Shown here one piece after another: positions 7,534 through 16,317 of a stretch of 25,485 nucleotides of DNA. Location of the stretch: positions 52,342 through 77,826 of the forward strand of contig CAJUFI010000014.1 in the NCBI GenBank assembly GCA_910585665.1, given 5' to 3'. Source of the DNA: an uncultured Acetatifactor sp. GTDB taxonomy: Bacteria; Bacillota; Clostridia; Lachnospirales; Lachnospiraceae. Both the position numbers and the translations under genes were made by a program. The stretch's first letter is position 1. Each line of letters opens with the position of its first letter. Under the pieces are notes generated by a model. The model was given only the letters and a program-made list of their open reading frames with translations, did no database searches and was not told the origin of the DNA.

Positions 7534-7621
7534 CAAGAGCAGGCTGAACAAAGCTTATTTACATGAGAAAATGAAACAGGCTATTTTGGATGTGATAGAT
7601 GGCGTAAGTCTGCAGAGATAA
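7523..7621 (+). CDS. 32-residue overlapping frame, possible displaced tail of the P-loop gene
   Basis: It starts inside the last codons of the P-loop gene in another frame. GGAGG (7512-7516) lies 6 nt before its ATG, a good ribosome site. The product, beginning MLANKSRLNKAYLHEK and ending VIDGVSLQR, is charged and helical-looking. It may be a small gene, but it could also be the genuine C-terminus of the P-loop protein displaced by an internal deletion. I do not recognise it as a known family. Confidence 0.35.
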   Translation: MLANKSRLNKAYLHEKMKQAILDVIDGVSLQR

Positions 7622-7669
7622 GAAAACAAGGGATGCTTCTGGCCCCAGGGGCAGGAAGGAAGAGGAAAT

Positions 7670-8200
7670 ATGATTGTATACCGAATCTTAAAGGAAGAAG
7701 AGATATGCAGGGAACTGTTCGCCGGATTCATCCGCCATCAGGTCGTGACGAAGTGCTGGCGGCGGGAGAAGGGCGAGTGGGTGATCCGGGATGCACCATT
7801 TATTGACGACTGGACGGAAGAAGAGTATCGGATATTAGTCAAGTGCCTGAAGAATACCGCGTCCACAGGGGGCTTTGTATTCGCGGCTTTCTGCGACGGC
7901 ACCCTGAAAGGCTTTGCCTCGGTGGAGCCCGCGCTGTTCGGCGGAGAGCAGGGATACCTGGATCTGTCCTGTATCCATGTGTCGGAGGACGCGCGGGGGA
8001 AAGGAATCGGAAAGGCCCTTTTCCTGGCTGCAGAGGACTGGGCCAGGGCCCGCGGCGGGCGGAAGCTTTACATATCCGCCCATTCCGCCGTGGAGAGCCA
8101 GGCTTTCTACAAGGCCATGGGCTGCGTGGAAGCGGAGAAGTACCATCAGGGGCATGTGGAGGCGGAACCCTATGACTGCCAGCTGGAGTGTGAGCTGTGA
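7670..8200 (+). CDS. GNAT-family N-acetyltransferase
   Basis: A 176-residue acetyltransferase that would transfer acetyl from acetyl-CoA to an unidentified amine. The core strand pair reads FVFAAFCDGTLKGFASVEP, followed by motif A CIHVSEDARGKGIGKALF with the pyrophosphate loop RGKGIG at 109-114. Motif B contains SAHSAVESQAFYKAMGC. The length is normal for a complete single-domain GNAT. AGAGGAA lies just before the ATG. It ends 4 bp from the end of convergent recQ, so the two share a very short intergenic space with no terminator visible. Confidence 0.9.
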   Translation: MIVYRILKEEEICRELFAGFIRHQVVTKCWRREKGEWVIRDAPFIDDWTEEEYRILVKCLKNTASTGGFVFAAFCDGTLKGFASVEPALFGGEQGYLDLSCIHVSEDARGKGIGKALFLAAEDWARARGGRKLYISAHSAVESQAFYKAMGCVEAEKYHQGHVEAEPYDCQLECEL

Positions 8201-8204
8201 CGCT

Positions 8205-10595
8205 CTATTCTATCAACCCATGCCTTTTCAGCCTGGAGCGGATGTCGTCCGGGGTACTGCCGTGTATCCTGGCGATTTCCGCTATTTTGATACCGGACAG
8301 ATATTCTTCTTTCAGCTTCCCGTCCTCTTCACGCCCTGGCCCGGCCAGATAGTCCACTATCATTTTCTGGACACTCGGCGGATACTTGATCAATTGGTAG
8401 GGAACGCCCGAGGGAGTCACCTTGTCCTCCAGCAGGATTCCATATTCCGTCCCTTTTGCGGTGGGCTTTTTGACGAAAACCCCGTTGACGCCTTCCTCAT
8501 GGGTCAGGCCCTGGGATACGAGATATTCCCAGATGATGCCGATGGTGACTTTCTTCACGCCGTCTACGGTGCAGATGCGGTTCAGCTCATTCTTGATGTC
8601 GCTGATGTAGTACAAATCCTGGTAGACGAATTGCGCCGCGTCCTTCTCGCCGAGACGGAAATCGGCCTTTTTCCCTTTCCTGTTCCTCGCAGGCTTTGCG
8701 GCGGCAGCGGCTGTCCCTGTACCGTTGTCCGTATCGGCGGCCGCCGTCTCCATGCTGATCACCGCATGCGGGTGGGCCTCCACGAAGGAGGCGATTGCCG
8801 TCAGGAATTTCCCGCCGTATTTCGCCAGCTTATTTTCGCCCACGCCGGAGACGTTCAGCATGTCATCCGCCGTCCTGGGCAGCTTCACGCACATGTCGAT
8901 CAGGGTCTTATCGTTAAAGATAATGTAAGGCGGCAGCGATTCCGCCCTGGCGATTTCCAGCCGGAGCTCCCGCAGCTCCTCGAACAGGTCGTACCCCGCG
9001 GCCGTGAGGGAATCGGTGCTTTTCCGGTGGGCAGCCTTCTTACGGTCAGGCTCCTTCTCCTCATAAAGCCGCATGATGACCCGGGTGCCTTCCTCTTTCA
9101 GCGGCGCGATATTCCCCATCTTCAGCACGCTGTACTGATCCTCTGTCTGATAGAGATAGCCCTCCTCCACCAGCTGGCTGATCAGGCTCCGTATCAGGGC
9201 TTCATTGCGATCCTTCAACGCCCCGTAGGATTTATAATGAATCGTGCCCAGCTCCCGCAGCCTGGCCCGGTCAGCGCCCAGCAGAGTTCCGGTGACGATG
9301 GTCAGGCCGTAGCGCCCCCTTGTCTCCGCCACACAGTTGATGATCTGCTTTGCTTCCGCAGTCATGTCCGTCTCCTTATAATCCCTGTGGCAATTGCCGC
9401 AGTTGTCGCAGGGCAGGCGGGGCTTCTCGCCGAAGTAGTTCAGGATATAGTTACGAAGACAACCGGTAGTCCGGCAGTACCCCTCCATGATCTGGAGACG
9501 GCGCAGGTCCCGCTGTTTGATCAGCTCCGCGTCCTCGTATTCCAGTCCGGAGAAATCCTTTTTTTCCAGCAGAAATTTATTGATGATGATATCCTGTGCC
9601 GAGAACAGCAGAATGCACTGGGAAGGCTCCCCGTCCCGCCCGGCGCGCCCGGCCTCCTGGTAGTAGTTTTCCATGCTCTGGGGCATGTTGTAGTGGATCA
9701 CATACCGGACGTTGGACTTGTCGATGCCCATGCCGAACGCGTTGGTGGCCACGATGACGGGGGCGCGGTCATAGATGAAGTCCTCCTGGTTTTGCTTCCT
9801 GGTGTCATTGTCAAGGCCGGCGTGGTACCTGGTGACGGGGACGCCCCTGTTTCGCAGCGTCTCACAGAGCTTGTCCACGTTTTTCCTGGTGGCGCAGTAA
9901 ATAATCCCGCTTTCCGTGGGATGCTTTTCTATGTAGCCTGTTACGAAATCGTCTTTCCGTCGTATGCTCTCCACGCTGTAGTAGAGATTCTCTCTGTCGA
10001 AGCCGGTCACTGTCACATTGGGATTCATGAGATTCAGGATGCATAGAATGTCTTCTTTCACCTCTTCCGTGGCGGTGGCGGTAAAGGCGCTGACGATGGG
10101 ACGTTTGGGAAGATTCTTGATGAAGTCTACGATTTTCAGGTAGCTTGGGCGGAAATCCTGGCCCCACTGGGAGATGCAGTGGGCTTCGTCCACCGTCACC
10201 ATGGAAATGTCCGCCCGGCCTGCGAAGTCCGTAAAACCGTAAGTTTCCAATCGCTCAGGCGCAACATAGATGATTTTGTAGATGCCCTCCGCCGCCCGGC
10301 TTAAGGCTATGCCTATCTGGGTCTCCGTCAGGGAGGAGTTGATGAAGGCGGCGTGGATGCCGGCTTCGTTCAGGGCCTTCACCTGATCCTGCATCAGAGA
10401 AATCAGCGGCGATATCACCAAAGTGATGCCCGGCAGCATCAGCGCCGGAACCTGATAGCATATGGACTTGCCCGCGCCGGTGGGCATGATGGCCAGCGCG
10501 TCCCGGCCCGCCATGATGGATGATATGATAGTTTCCTGTCCCTCCCGGAAGGAGTCGTATCCGAAGTAGTGTTTTAACGTTTCCCTGGCAGTCAC
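8205..10595 (-). CDS. recQ: ATP-dependent DNA helicase RecQ
   Basis: A 796-residue 3'-5' DNA helicase for recombination and replication-fork repair. The order of domains is helicase core with Walker A MPTGAGKS (37-44), DEAH (136-139), motif VI QEAGRAGRDG (313-322), the RQC zinc site (Cys379, Cys396, Cys399, Cys402, one residue off the E. coli set as I recall it), an HRDC domain (about 533-605) and a C-terminal region ending in a helix-turn-helix-like segment. An Ala/Lys-rich linker lies at about 617-645. It is longer than E. coli RecQ (about 610 residues) because of this C-terminal domain, as in many Firmicutes. The start is GTG 10593-10595; AGGAGG lies 12 nt upstream, rather far. Confidence 0.96.
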   Translation of the reverse strand: MTARETLKHYFGYDSFREGQETIISSIMAGRDALAIMPTGAGKSICYQVPALMLPGITLVISPLISLMQDQVKALNEAGIHAAFINSSLTETQIGIALSRAAEGIYKIIYVAPERLETYGFTDFAGRADISMVTVDEAHCISQWGQDFRPSYLKIVDFIKNLPKRPIVSAFTATATEEVKEDILCILNLMNPNVTVTGFDRENLYYSVESIRRKDDFVTGYIEKHPTESGIIYCATRKNVDKLCETLRNRGVPVTRYHAGLDNDTRKQNQEDFIYDRAPVIVATNAFGMGIDKSNVRYVIHYNMPQSMENYYQEAGRAGRDGEPSQCILLFSAQDIIINKFLLEKKDFSGLEYEDAELIKQRDLRRLQIMEGYCRTTGCLRNYILNYFGEKPRLPCDNCGNCHRDYKETDMTAEAKQIINCVAETRGRYGLTIVTGTLLGADRARLRELGTIHYKSYGALKDRNEALIRSLISQLVEEGYLYQTEDQYSVLKMGNIAPLKEEGTRVIMRLYEEKEPDRKKAAHRKSTDSLTAAGYDLFEELRELRLEIARAESLPPYIIFNDKTLIDMCVKLPRTADDMLNVSGVGENKLAKYGGKFLTAIASFVEAHPHAVISMETAAADTDNGTGTAAAAAKPARNRKGKKADFRLGEKDAAQFVYQDLYYISDIKNELNRICTVDGVKKVTIGIIWEYLVSQGLTHEEGVNGVFVKKPTAKGTEYGILLEDKVTPSGVPYQLIKYPPSVQKMIVDYLAGPGREEDGKLKEEYLSGIKIAEIARIHGSTPDDIRSRLKRHGLIE

Positions 10596-10651
10596 TTCCT
10601 GTTGTTTCCTCCTGAAATTGTTTTTTGGGCCCTATGCGGTGCCTGGACACT

Positions 10652-10657
10652 ATTATA
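10652..10657 (-). promoter_or_regulatory. Probable -10 box of recQ
   Basis: TATAAT on the minus strand, about 57 nt before the GTG start. The matching -35 region (CAAGAG at 17 nt) is poor, so the promoter is weak or activated. Confidence 0.4.
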
Positions 10658-10828
10658 CATGATAATAGAATCCTCTCTTGAATTTTATTATATATCACAT
10701 TGCGTCTTTTTGGAATAGGGATTTTGGGCGAATTATTTTTATTATACAGAAAGGCATATGATGATAAAATGTGTTTATGGAAAAGGATGGCTGATGTCCT
10801 GGAAATCGGGGGAGAGGGGGAGTTCCGG

Positions 10829-11060
10829 ATGAAAGCGGAAATCAATAAGAGAGTAGAACTTGTGCAGATCCAAGGACGATTCGCACAGGCTTAATCTATG
10901 GGCGAAAGAAACCGTGCAGTTTGCCGGGGAAAGCGGTTTTGATGATTTTTACCGCATGCAGGAGGATTATTATGCGGAAATACTTGCCTATGTAAGTTCC
11001 TGCGATTTTGATACATGGATATCCTACATTGAAAGCTATTTTATGGAAGTTTTTCCTTGA
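10829..11060 (+). pseudogene. Frameshifted gene remnant, possibly DUF4932-like
   Basis: GGGGGAG precedes an ATG at 10829 that opens MKAEINKRVELVQ and soon stops at 10892-10894. A second frame then reads LNLWAKETVQFAGESGFDDF, followed by YRMQEDYYAEILAYVSS and ending at a TGA at 11058-11060. An N-terminal NKRVELV and a later FY...YY pattern remind me of DUF4932 proteins, which are several hundred residues long. If so, most of the middle is deleted and the ends are out of frame. The family assignment is tentative; that the region was coding seems clear. Confidence 0.5.
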
Positions 11061-11085
11061 AGACGTATACAAATCAGGATATAAT
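11057..11085 (+). promoter_or_regulatory. Sigma-A-like promoter upstream of the broken antitoxin region
   Basis: -35 TTGAAG (11057-11062), 17-nt spacer, -10 TATAAT (11080-11085). It points into the antitoxin-like and DUF3791 remnants and overlaps the end of the preceding remnant. Confidence 0.7.
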
Positions 11086-11120
11086 ATGTCTATAAGGAAA
11101 ACAGAACAATAAGACCATAG

Positions 11121-11270
11121 CGACACGGTTTCGTAGCCTATGAACAATATAAGCGAATGAAAGCAAGGAGTGAATTGCTTGAAATGCTGTCCGAAGCGGA
11201 AGATGATGTAAGAAACGGCAGGCTTGCGCCAGCCGGTGAGACCTTTGATGATCTGAGGAAAATGCTGTAG
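11121..11270 (+). pseudogene. Antitoxin-like C-terminal fragment
   Basis: The frame opens after a stop at 11118-11120 and reads FVAYEQYKRMKARSELLEML, then SEAEDDVRNGRLAPAGETFD, then DLRKML and TAG (11268-11270). This looks like the C-terminal half of a Phd/YefM- or RelB-type antitoxin, in which such an acidic tail wraps the toxin. An internal ATG at 11157 lacks a ribosome site. The DNA-binding N-terminus is missing and no toxin follows; instead a truncated DUF3791 gene starts 8 bp later. Confidence 0.5.
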
Positions 11271-11278
11271 GAGGGCAT

Positions 11279-11437
11279 ATGATGATGTCGGACGGAAAAA
11301 TCAAAAACTCCGGAGAGCTGGAGTTTGCCGTATTCTGCATTGAGAATGTTGCGGCAAAACTGGACGTAGATACAAAGCGGGTCTATCAGGCATTTACCGA
11401 AAAAGCTGATATTCTGCACGGCTACATCGTGCCGTAG
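11279..11437 (+). pseudogene. DUF3791 protein, C-terminally truncated
   Basis: A 52-residue frame starting at the first of three ATG codons, with AGGAGG about 6 nt upstream. The sequence GELEFAVFCIENVAAKLDVD and VYQAFTEKADILHGYIVP match the start of DUF3791 proteins, which I recall continuing with YDVLHTQG...YIV to about 70-75 residues. Here the reading ends right after YIVP in a TAG, and the next bases are related to the MITE at 4355-4454. DUF3791 genes often sit next to DUF3990 genes in a toxin-antitoxin-like arrangement, but no partner is here. Confidence 0.6.
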
Positions 11438-11440
11438 GAG

Positions 11441-11492
11441 AAAGCCCGAAAATGCAAGGAAAACGACGCATCAGTTATTTGCAGACAATACC
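11441..11492 (-). mobile_element. Diverged, truncated relative of the 100-bp MITE-like element
   Basis: Read on the minus strand the end is GGTATTGTCTGCAAATAACT, next to TAA (TTA at 11493-11495 on the plus strand). This matches the left end of the element at 4355 with two mismatches over 20 nt. Further in, AAAGCCCGAAAAT (11441-11453) matches the element's inner AAAGCCCGGAAAT. The opposite inverted end is absent. The fragment begins 4 bp after the premature stop of the DUF3791 gene. Confidence 0.65.
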
Positions 11493-11509
11493 TTAAAAAG
11501 GAGAAAAGC

Positions 11510-12943
11510 ATGGAAGCAAAATCAAAAAAACAACCGAATATCCTACTGATTATGACAGACCAAATGCGGGGAGACTGTCTGGGGATAGCGGGCCACCCTG
11601 ATGTCAAGACGCCCTACCTGGACCAGCTGGCGTCCCAGGGGGCATGGTTCCCCAACGCCTACACAGCGGTGCCCTCCTGCATTGCCGCCCGGTGCGGGCT
11701 CATGACCGGCCTTAGTCCTGCGCATCATGGCCGGGTAGGGTACCAGGACAGGGTTCCCTGGGAATATCCGGTGACCATGCCCGGAGAGCTGGCGAAGGCC
11801 GGGTACTACACCAAATGCGTGGGAAAGATGCACGTCCATCCCTTGCGGAACCTCCTGGGATTCCACCACATCGAGCTCCATGACGGCTATCTGGGCAACT
11901 ACCGGCGGTGGAATACGCCCTTTTACGAGCACCAGGCAGTGGCGGACGATTATTTCCACTGGCTCAGGTGCGAATTGGGGATGGACAGGGATGTGACGGA
12001 CACTGGGATAGAGGCGAATTCCTGGGTGGCGCGCCCCTGGCCCTATGAGGAGAAATACCATCCCACCAACTGGGTGACCGACCGCAGCCTGGACTTTCTC
12101 CGCAGCAGGGACCGCTCGAAGCCCTTTTTCCTGATGACGTCTTTTGTGCGGCCCCATCCGCCTTTTGACGCGCCCCAGTGCTTTTTCGACCTGTACCGGG
12201 ACAAGGAGCTGACGCCGCCTCCCGTGGGCGACTGGGCCGATGAGGGGAGGCTTAAGCGGGGCGGCCGGGTGGTGGATTCCGACACCGGCCCCATCGACCC
12301 GGAACTGCTGCGGCAGGCCCAGGCAGGATATTACGCCTGCATTTCCCATGTGGACAATCAGGTGGGGCGGATTCTGATAGAATTGGCCGGTGAGGGAATC
12401 TTGCAGGATACGGTCATCCTGTTCTGCTCCGACCACGGGGAGCTGCTGGGAGACCACCATACCTACCGGAAGATTCGGCCTTATCAGGGAAGCATCCGGG
12501 TGCCCATGATTCTTTTCAATGGAGGACTGCGGGGGCAGCAGGACAATCTGGTGGAGCTGCGGGATCTGCTGCCTACGTTCCTGGAACTGGCAGGGGAGAC
12601 TGTCCCCGAATGCCTGGACGGCATCTCCATGCTTCGCCCCAATGGCCGGGAATATCTCCACGGCGAACACAGCGGCGGCGACATCGGCAACCAGGTAATT
12701 GTGACCAAAACAGACAAGTATTGCTGGTTTACCGAGAGCGGCAGGGAGCAGTATTTCGACCTGGCAGGGGATCCCAGGGAGATGCACGATGGAATCCGGG
12801 ATGCCGCCAACCAGGAGCGGATTTCCGTTTTGCGCGGGCATCTGATTCGGGAGCTGGCAGAACGCGAGGAGGGGTATTCCGACGGCACCCGGCTGATTCC
12901 GGGGCGGCCCCAGAGGGCGGTTTTGCAGAGGACTTTACGCTGA
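11510..12943 (+). CDS. Cys-type sulfatase (alkaline-phosphatase superfamily, S1)
   Basis: A 477-residue sulfate-ester hydrolase. The sulfatase signature is PSCIAARCGLMTG; Cys57 in C-x-A-x-R would be converted to formylglycine by a radical-SAM maturase (anSME), which is not in this window. Metal-site candidates are Asp17/Gln18 near the start and Asp308/His309 in FCSDHGELLGDH; Lys106 and His108 (GKMHVH) fit the sulfate-binding group. There is no signal peptide, so it should act in the cytoplasm on imported, sulfated sugars or other small esters. Overall it resembles arylsulfatase A and heparan-sulfatase-like enzymes. AAGGAG lies about 9 nt before the ATG. It stands alone, directly behind a MITE remnant. 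Confidence 0.92.
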   Translation: MEAKSKKQPNILLIMTDQMRGDCLGIAGHPDVKTPYLDQLASQGAWFPNAYTAVPSCIAARCGLMTGLSPAHHGRVGYQDRVPWEYPVTMPGELAKAGYYTKCVGKMHVHPLRNLLGFHHIELHDGYLGNYRRWNTPFYEHQAVADDYFHWLRCELGMDRDVTDTGIEANSWVARPWPYEEKYHPTNWVTDRSLDFLRSRDRSKPFFLMTSFVRPHPPFDAPQCFFDLYRDKELTPPPVGDWADEGRLKRGGRVVDSDTGPIDPELLRQAQAGYYACISHVDNQVGRILIELAGEGILQDTVILFCSDHGELLGDHHTYRKIRPYQGSIRVPMILFNGGLRGQQDNLVELRDLLPTFLELAGETVPECLDGISMLRPNGREYLHGEHSGGDIGNQVIVTKTDKYCWFTESGREQYFDLAGDPREMHDGIRDAANQERISVLRGHLIRELAEREEGYSDGTRLIPGRPQRAVLQRTLR

Positions 12944-12970
12944 CAGGCGCTCGTTCCTCCAACGAAAAAA

Positions 12971-13170
12971 TTTCCACCTGTGCGGTTGGATGCTCATTCG
13001 AGCATCCAACCCACTTCCGCATTCGCAAAACTCGCGCTTGCGCGCTCTTGCGTCTGCATTCGCAGCCGCGTTTTGCTCATTTGGAAGTGGGTTGCTAATC
13101 CAATGGCCCGTCTGCATTGCAATAGCTTGCATGCAGACAAGCCATTGGATTGCAACCGCACAGGTGGAAA
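12971..13170. repeat. 200-bp self-complementary element with 18-bp perfect terminal inverted repeats and three arms
   Basis: The ends TTTCCACCTGTGCGGTTG (12971-12988) and their inverse (13153-13170) match perfectly. Inside are three arms. Arm A is a 12-bp perfect stem (12984-12995 with 13000-13011, 4-nt loop). Arm B is a 12-bp perfect stem (13007-13018 with 13083-13094), extended inward by GCAAAA/TTTTGC and CGCG/CGCG. Arm C pairs AATCCAATGGC (13097-13107) with 13141-13151 and continues as GTCTGCAT.../...ATGCAGAC. Arm A shares GGTTG with the outer stem and CAACC with arm B, so some pairings exclude each other. No coding content is convincing. It could be a MITE-like element or a structured RNA. 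Confidence 0.85.
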
Positions 13171-13175
13171 AATTT

Positions 13176-13194
13176 TGCAATCCTGGGGATTGCA
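13176..13194. repeat. Short hairpin flanking the 200-bp element
   Basis: TGCAATCC (13176-13183) and GGATTGCA (13187-13194) pair perfectly over 8 bp with a 3-nt loop. It begins 6 bp after the 200-bp element and may belong to it. From here to 13373 I see nothing else. Confidence 0.5.
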
Positions 13195-13373
13195 GGACAT
13201 GTCAAGGAAGAACTTAGGAGCATATTAAAAAAATACGAACTTTGGTATGATTATTGTTTTGCCTGGTCGCTGACAGCTTACCCCATATGCTAGTGGCGGA
13301 TTCCGTCGTGTAGAAGCCTTAGGGCGAGGGGATTCGATTGAAGCTGTGCTGAAGTGGAGATTGAAAAGTTGAT

Positions 13374-13435
13374 GGGGCTGACGCAGGGAGGGATTTCTGC
13401 GATTTGCAGAGAGCAACCCTTGCTGCGTCGGCCCC
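13374..13435 (-). terminator. Long stem-loop 3' of the DUF3892 gene
   Basis: GGGGCTGACGCAG (13374-13386) pairs with CTGCGTCGGCCCC (13423-13435) over 13 positions with one G-T pair. A nested TCTGC/GCAGA hairpin sits in the loop. It lies 62 bp beyond the stop of the minus-strand DUF3892 gene and probably ends its transcript. Only a short T-run (CTTTTC) follows, so termination may be inefficient. Confidence 0.55.
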
Positions 13436-13496
13436 TTGCCTTATCATTTCTGTTGCGTTGGTCTCAGCTTTTGTTTCTGCTGTGGTAGCCTCAGGC

Positions 13497-13802
13497 TTAT
13501 CCAGAAATAGAGGGCAGGCTGCCCAGGTTGTTGTCATCGGAGCCGTCAGGGATGGCCTTCAGGTATTCCGAATCTCCTCTGTGGGCCACGCCCACGCCCT
13601 TGATGTCGCCGTCCTTGGCCATCCGGACACCCTCTTCCTTGGTGACGGTAGAGCCGTCAGAGAGCTGGTAGCCGTCGATTTTGCCGCTGTGTTTTACGAG
13701 ACCGACGATTTCCCGGGCATCGGATTTGGGCTCAGGAATATCGTCCAGCGTATTTTGCGCCAGAGCGGCGTTGAGACTTGTATCTTTCATGTTGTTTTCC
13801 AT
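13497..13802 (-). CDS. DUF3892 domain-containing protein
   Basis: A 101-residue soluble, acidic protein. Residues 31-85 carry the DUF3892 pattern: VGLVKHSGKIDGYQLSDG, KEEGVRMAKDGDIKGVGVAH and YLKAIPDG. The function of the family is unknown; it is common in Clostridia and usually sits alone. The N-terminal 28 residues are polar and poorly ordered. I chose the ATG at 13800-13802 because AAAGGA lies 7 nt upstream; a second ATG is 4 codons later. The leader holds a 17-bp duplication. Confidence 0.85.
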   Translation of the reverse strand: MENNMKDTSLNAALAQNTLDDIPEPKSDAREIVGLVKHSGKIDGYQLSDGSTVTKEEGVRMAKDGDIKGVGVAHRGDSEYLKAIPDGSDDNNLGSLPSISG

Positions 13803-13828
13803 TGATTTATCCTTTCTGCCCCTTGGAA

Positions 13829-13862
13829 GGGCATACCCTCCGGGAGGGCATACCCTCTGGGA
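13829..13862. repeat. 17-bp direct repeat, two copies
   Basis: GGGCATACCCTCCGGGA (13829-13845) is followed at once by a copy with one change (13846-13862). Each contains a CCCTCYGGGAGGG palindrome. The repeat lies in the leader of the DUF3892 gene on the minus strand. Confidence 0.7.
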
Positions 13863-14171
13863 GGGCGATTCAATCAAAAAATTCATGGTTCTGCCACGAC
13901 ACTGGAAAGGAACTGCTTTTCGTGGATGCGCAGCAACGTTTTTGGCGATATTTGCCGCAATGATATTTGCTGCAACTTTGCTGCAACGGAATTAGCTGTA
14001 ACAGCGTGTGTTGCAGCTGCTGCAGCGACAGAAGCAGACCTTTCGGCGTCAGGCTTAGTATCGCCTGGATTCGTGGAAAGATGCTTGCCAATCTTAGCCA
14101 ATGGCGGTAAGCATGTCTATACCGGAAAATCTGAACATATAGTGAAAAAACAGAGAGACTGATATGATACA
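13863..14171. other. 309-bp stretch without a supported gene
   Basis: A 72-residue minus-strand frame (13883-14101) and overlapping plus-strand frames exist here, but the minus frame would need a TTG start without a ribosome site. Alanine-rich, low-complexity coding (GCTGCTGCAGC-type runs near 14010-14035) explains why several frames stay open. I would not call a gene. Confidence 0.4.
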
Positions 14172-14332
14172 TCAATTGGGGCAGATATCAGAATCAGGAA
14201 CGGTACAATAGGCGCTGCCGTTCATCAAGGGAGAAATACAGTAACGCTTAGACAGGCCGTCCCATGTCAGGTCATAGTCAATATTTTCGAGGATTTTTCC
14301 ATTGATTTCCAGAGCCTGGATCTGGAAATCCC
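14172..14332 (-). pseudogene. C-terminal gene remnant of unknown family
   Basis: On the minus strand a frame ending in TGA (14172-14174) reads FVWDFQIQALEINGKILENI, then DYDLTWDGLSKRYCISPLMN, then GSAYCTVPDSDICPN. The composition is that of a folded protein, yet there is no start codon with a ribosome site, and the frame meets a stop a little further upstream, beneath the promoter of the isomerase-like gene. I do not recognise the family. It is probably the tail of a gene whose front was lost. Confidence 0.45.
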
Positions 14333-14380
14333 AAACGAAACATAGATTTCGGCTATTTTGCAGCGATTTTGTAAAAAATG

Positions 14381-14409
14381 TGGAAAAGCAGAGACAAAAC
14401 AGTTATAAT
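14381..14409 (+). promoter_or_regulatory. Promoter of the isomerase-like gene
   Basis: -10 TATAAT (14404-14409) is perfect; -35 TGGAAA (14381-14386) matches 4 of 6 consensus bases with a 17-nt spacer. AGGAGG and the ATG follow about 45 nt later. Confidence 0.6.
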
Positions 14410-14453
14410 TCATATTAGAACCAAACAATAAACTGATTTAGGAGGAGCAAGAC

Positions 14454-15956
<1,503 letters not shown>

Positions 15957-15970
15957 AGTTCCTTATCAAG

Positions 15971-16126
15971 ATGGGCGGGGGCGAAAGCCTCCGCCTTATT
16001 GGAGCCAGCACAGGGGGGACTGCCGCTGCTCTGGCGGCGCTCCAGGCAGGCTGCAGCGTTCTGCTGACCGAGGAGACGGACTGGGTAGGCGGACAGTTCA
16101 TATATCCGGGAATCGAGAAGAATTAA
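15971..16126 (+). pseudogene. FAD-dependent oxidoreductase, N-terminal remnant
   Basis: The frame reads IGASTGGTAAALAALQAGC then VLLTEETDWVGGQF. This is the dinucleotide-binding fold start (G-x-S-x-G-G-x-x-A) of FAD-dependent oxidoreductases of the FAD_oxidored (Pfam 12831) type, ending at the conserved D-W-x-G-G-Q. It then runs into IYPGIEKN and a stop. Genuine members are 400-700 residues, so nearly the whole centre is lost. The C-terminal part of the same family follows in another frame. Confidence 0.75.
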
Positions 16127-16317
16127 GGCGGAATTCACCATACTGGAAGAACATGTGGGCAAGGAAGCGAGGGGGAGCGATAAGGCGGAAAATTTCCGGG
16201 ATTCCGTGGGAATCGGCGCCTACAGGATAGATCTGCATCCCAGCACCGGTAACCGCAATTATCTGGATATCGACTGTCTGCCCTTTCAGATTCCCCTTGG
16301 CAGCCTGATTCCGGTGA
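16127..16317 (+). pseudogene. FAD-dependent oxidoreductase, C-terminal remnant
   Basis: Starting near EFTILEEHVGKE, the frame continues DSVGIGAYRIDLHPSTG and NYLDIDCLPFQIPLGSLIPVR. In FAD_oxidored proteins, as I recall them, the DSVGIG-Y-DLHP segment lies in the C-terminal half, followed by PFQIPLGALIP. The final segment that normally closes the FAD site is missing, because the frame passes directly into a GH130 sequence. With the N-terminal remnant this marks a single old gene with a large internal deletion and frameshift. Confidence 0.75.

Noticed and set aside
7914..10046. A 710-residue plus-strand frame antisense to recQ
   Set aside because: It is a product of GC-rich third positions in recQ and the upstream GNAT; it has no ribosome site and no recognisable domain.
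11543..12841. A 432-residue minus-strand frame antisense to the sulfatase
   Set aside because: The sulfatase motifs fix the coding strand; the reverse frame is His/Gln/Pro-rich shadow sequence.
12971..13170. Integron attC site
   Set aside because: The pairing is perfect rather than bulged, the attC core ends are absent, and there is no integrase or cassette structure.
13883..14101. A 72-residue minus-strand gene
   Set aside because: It needs a TTG start without a ribosome site, and its Ala-rich sequence comes from repetitive GCTGCTGCAGC-like DNA.
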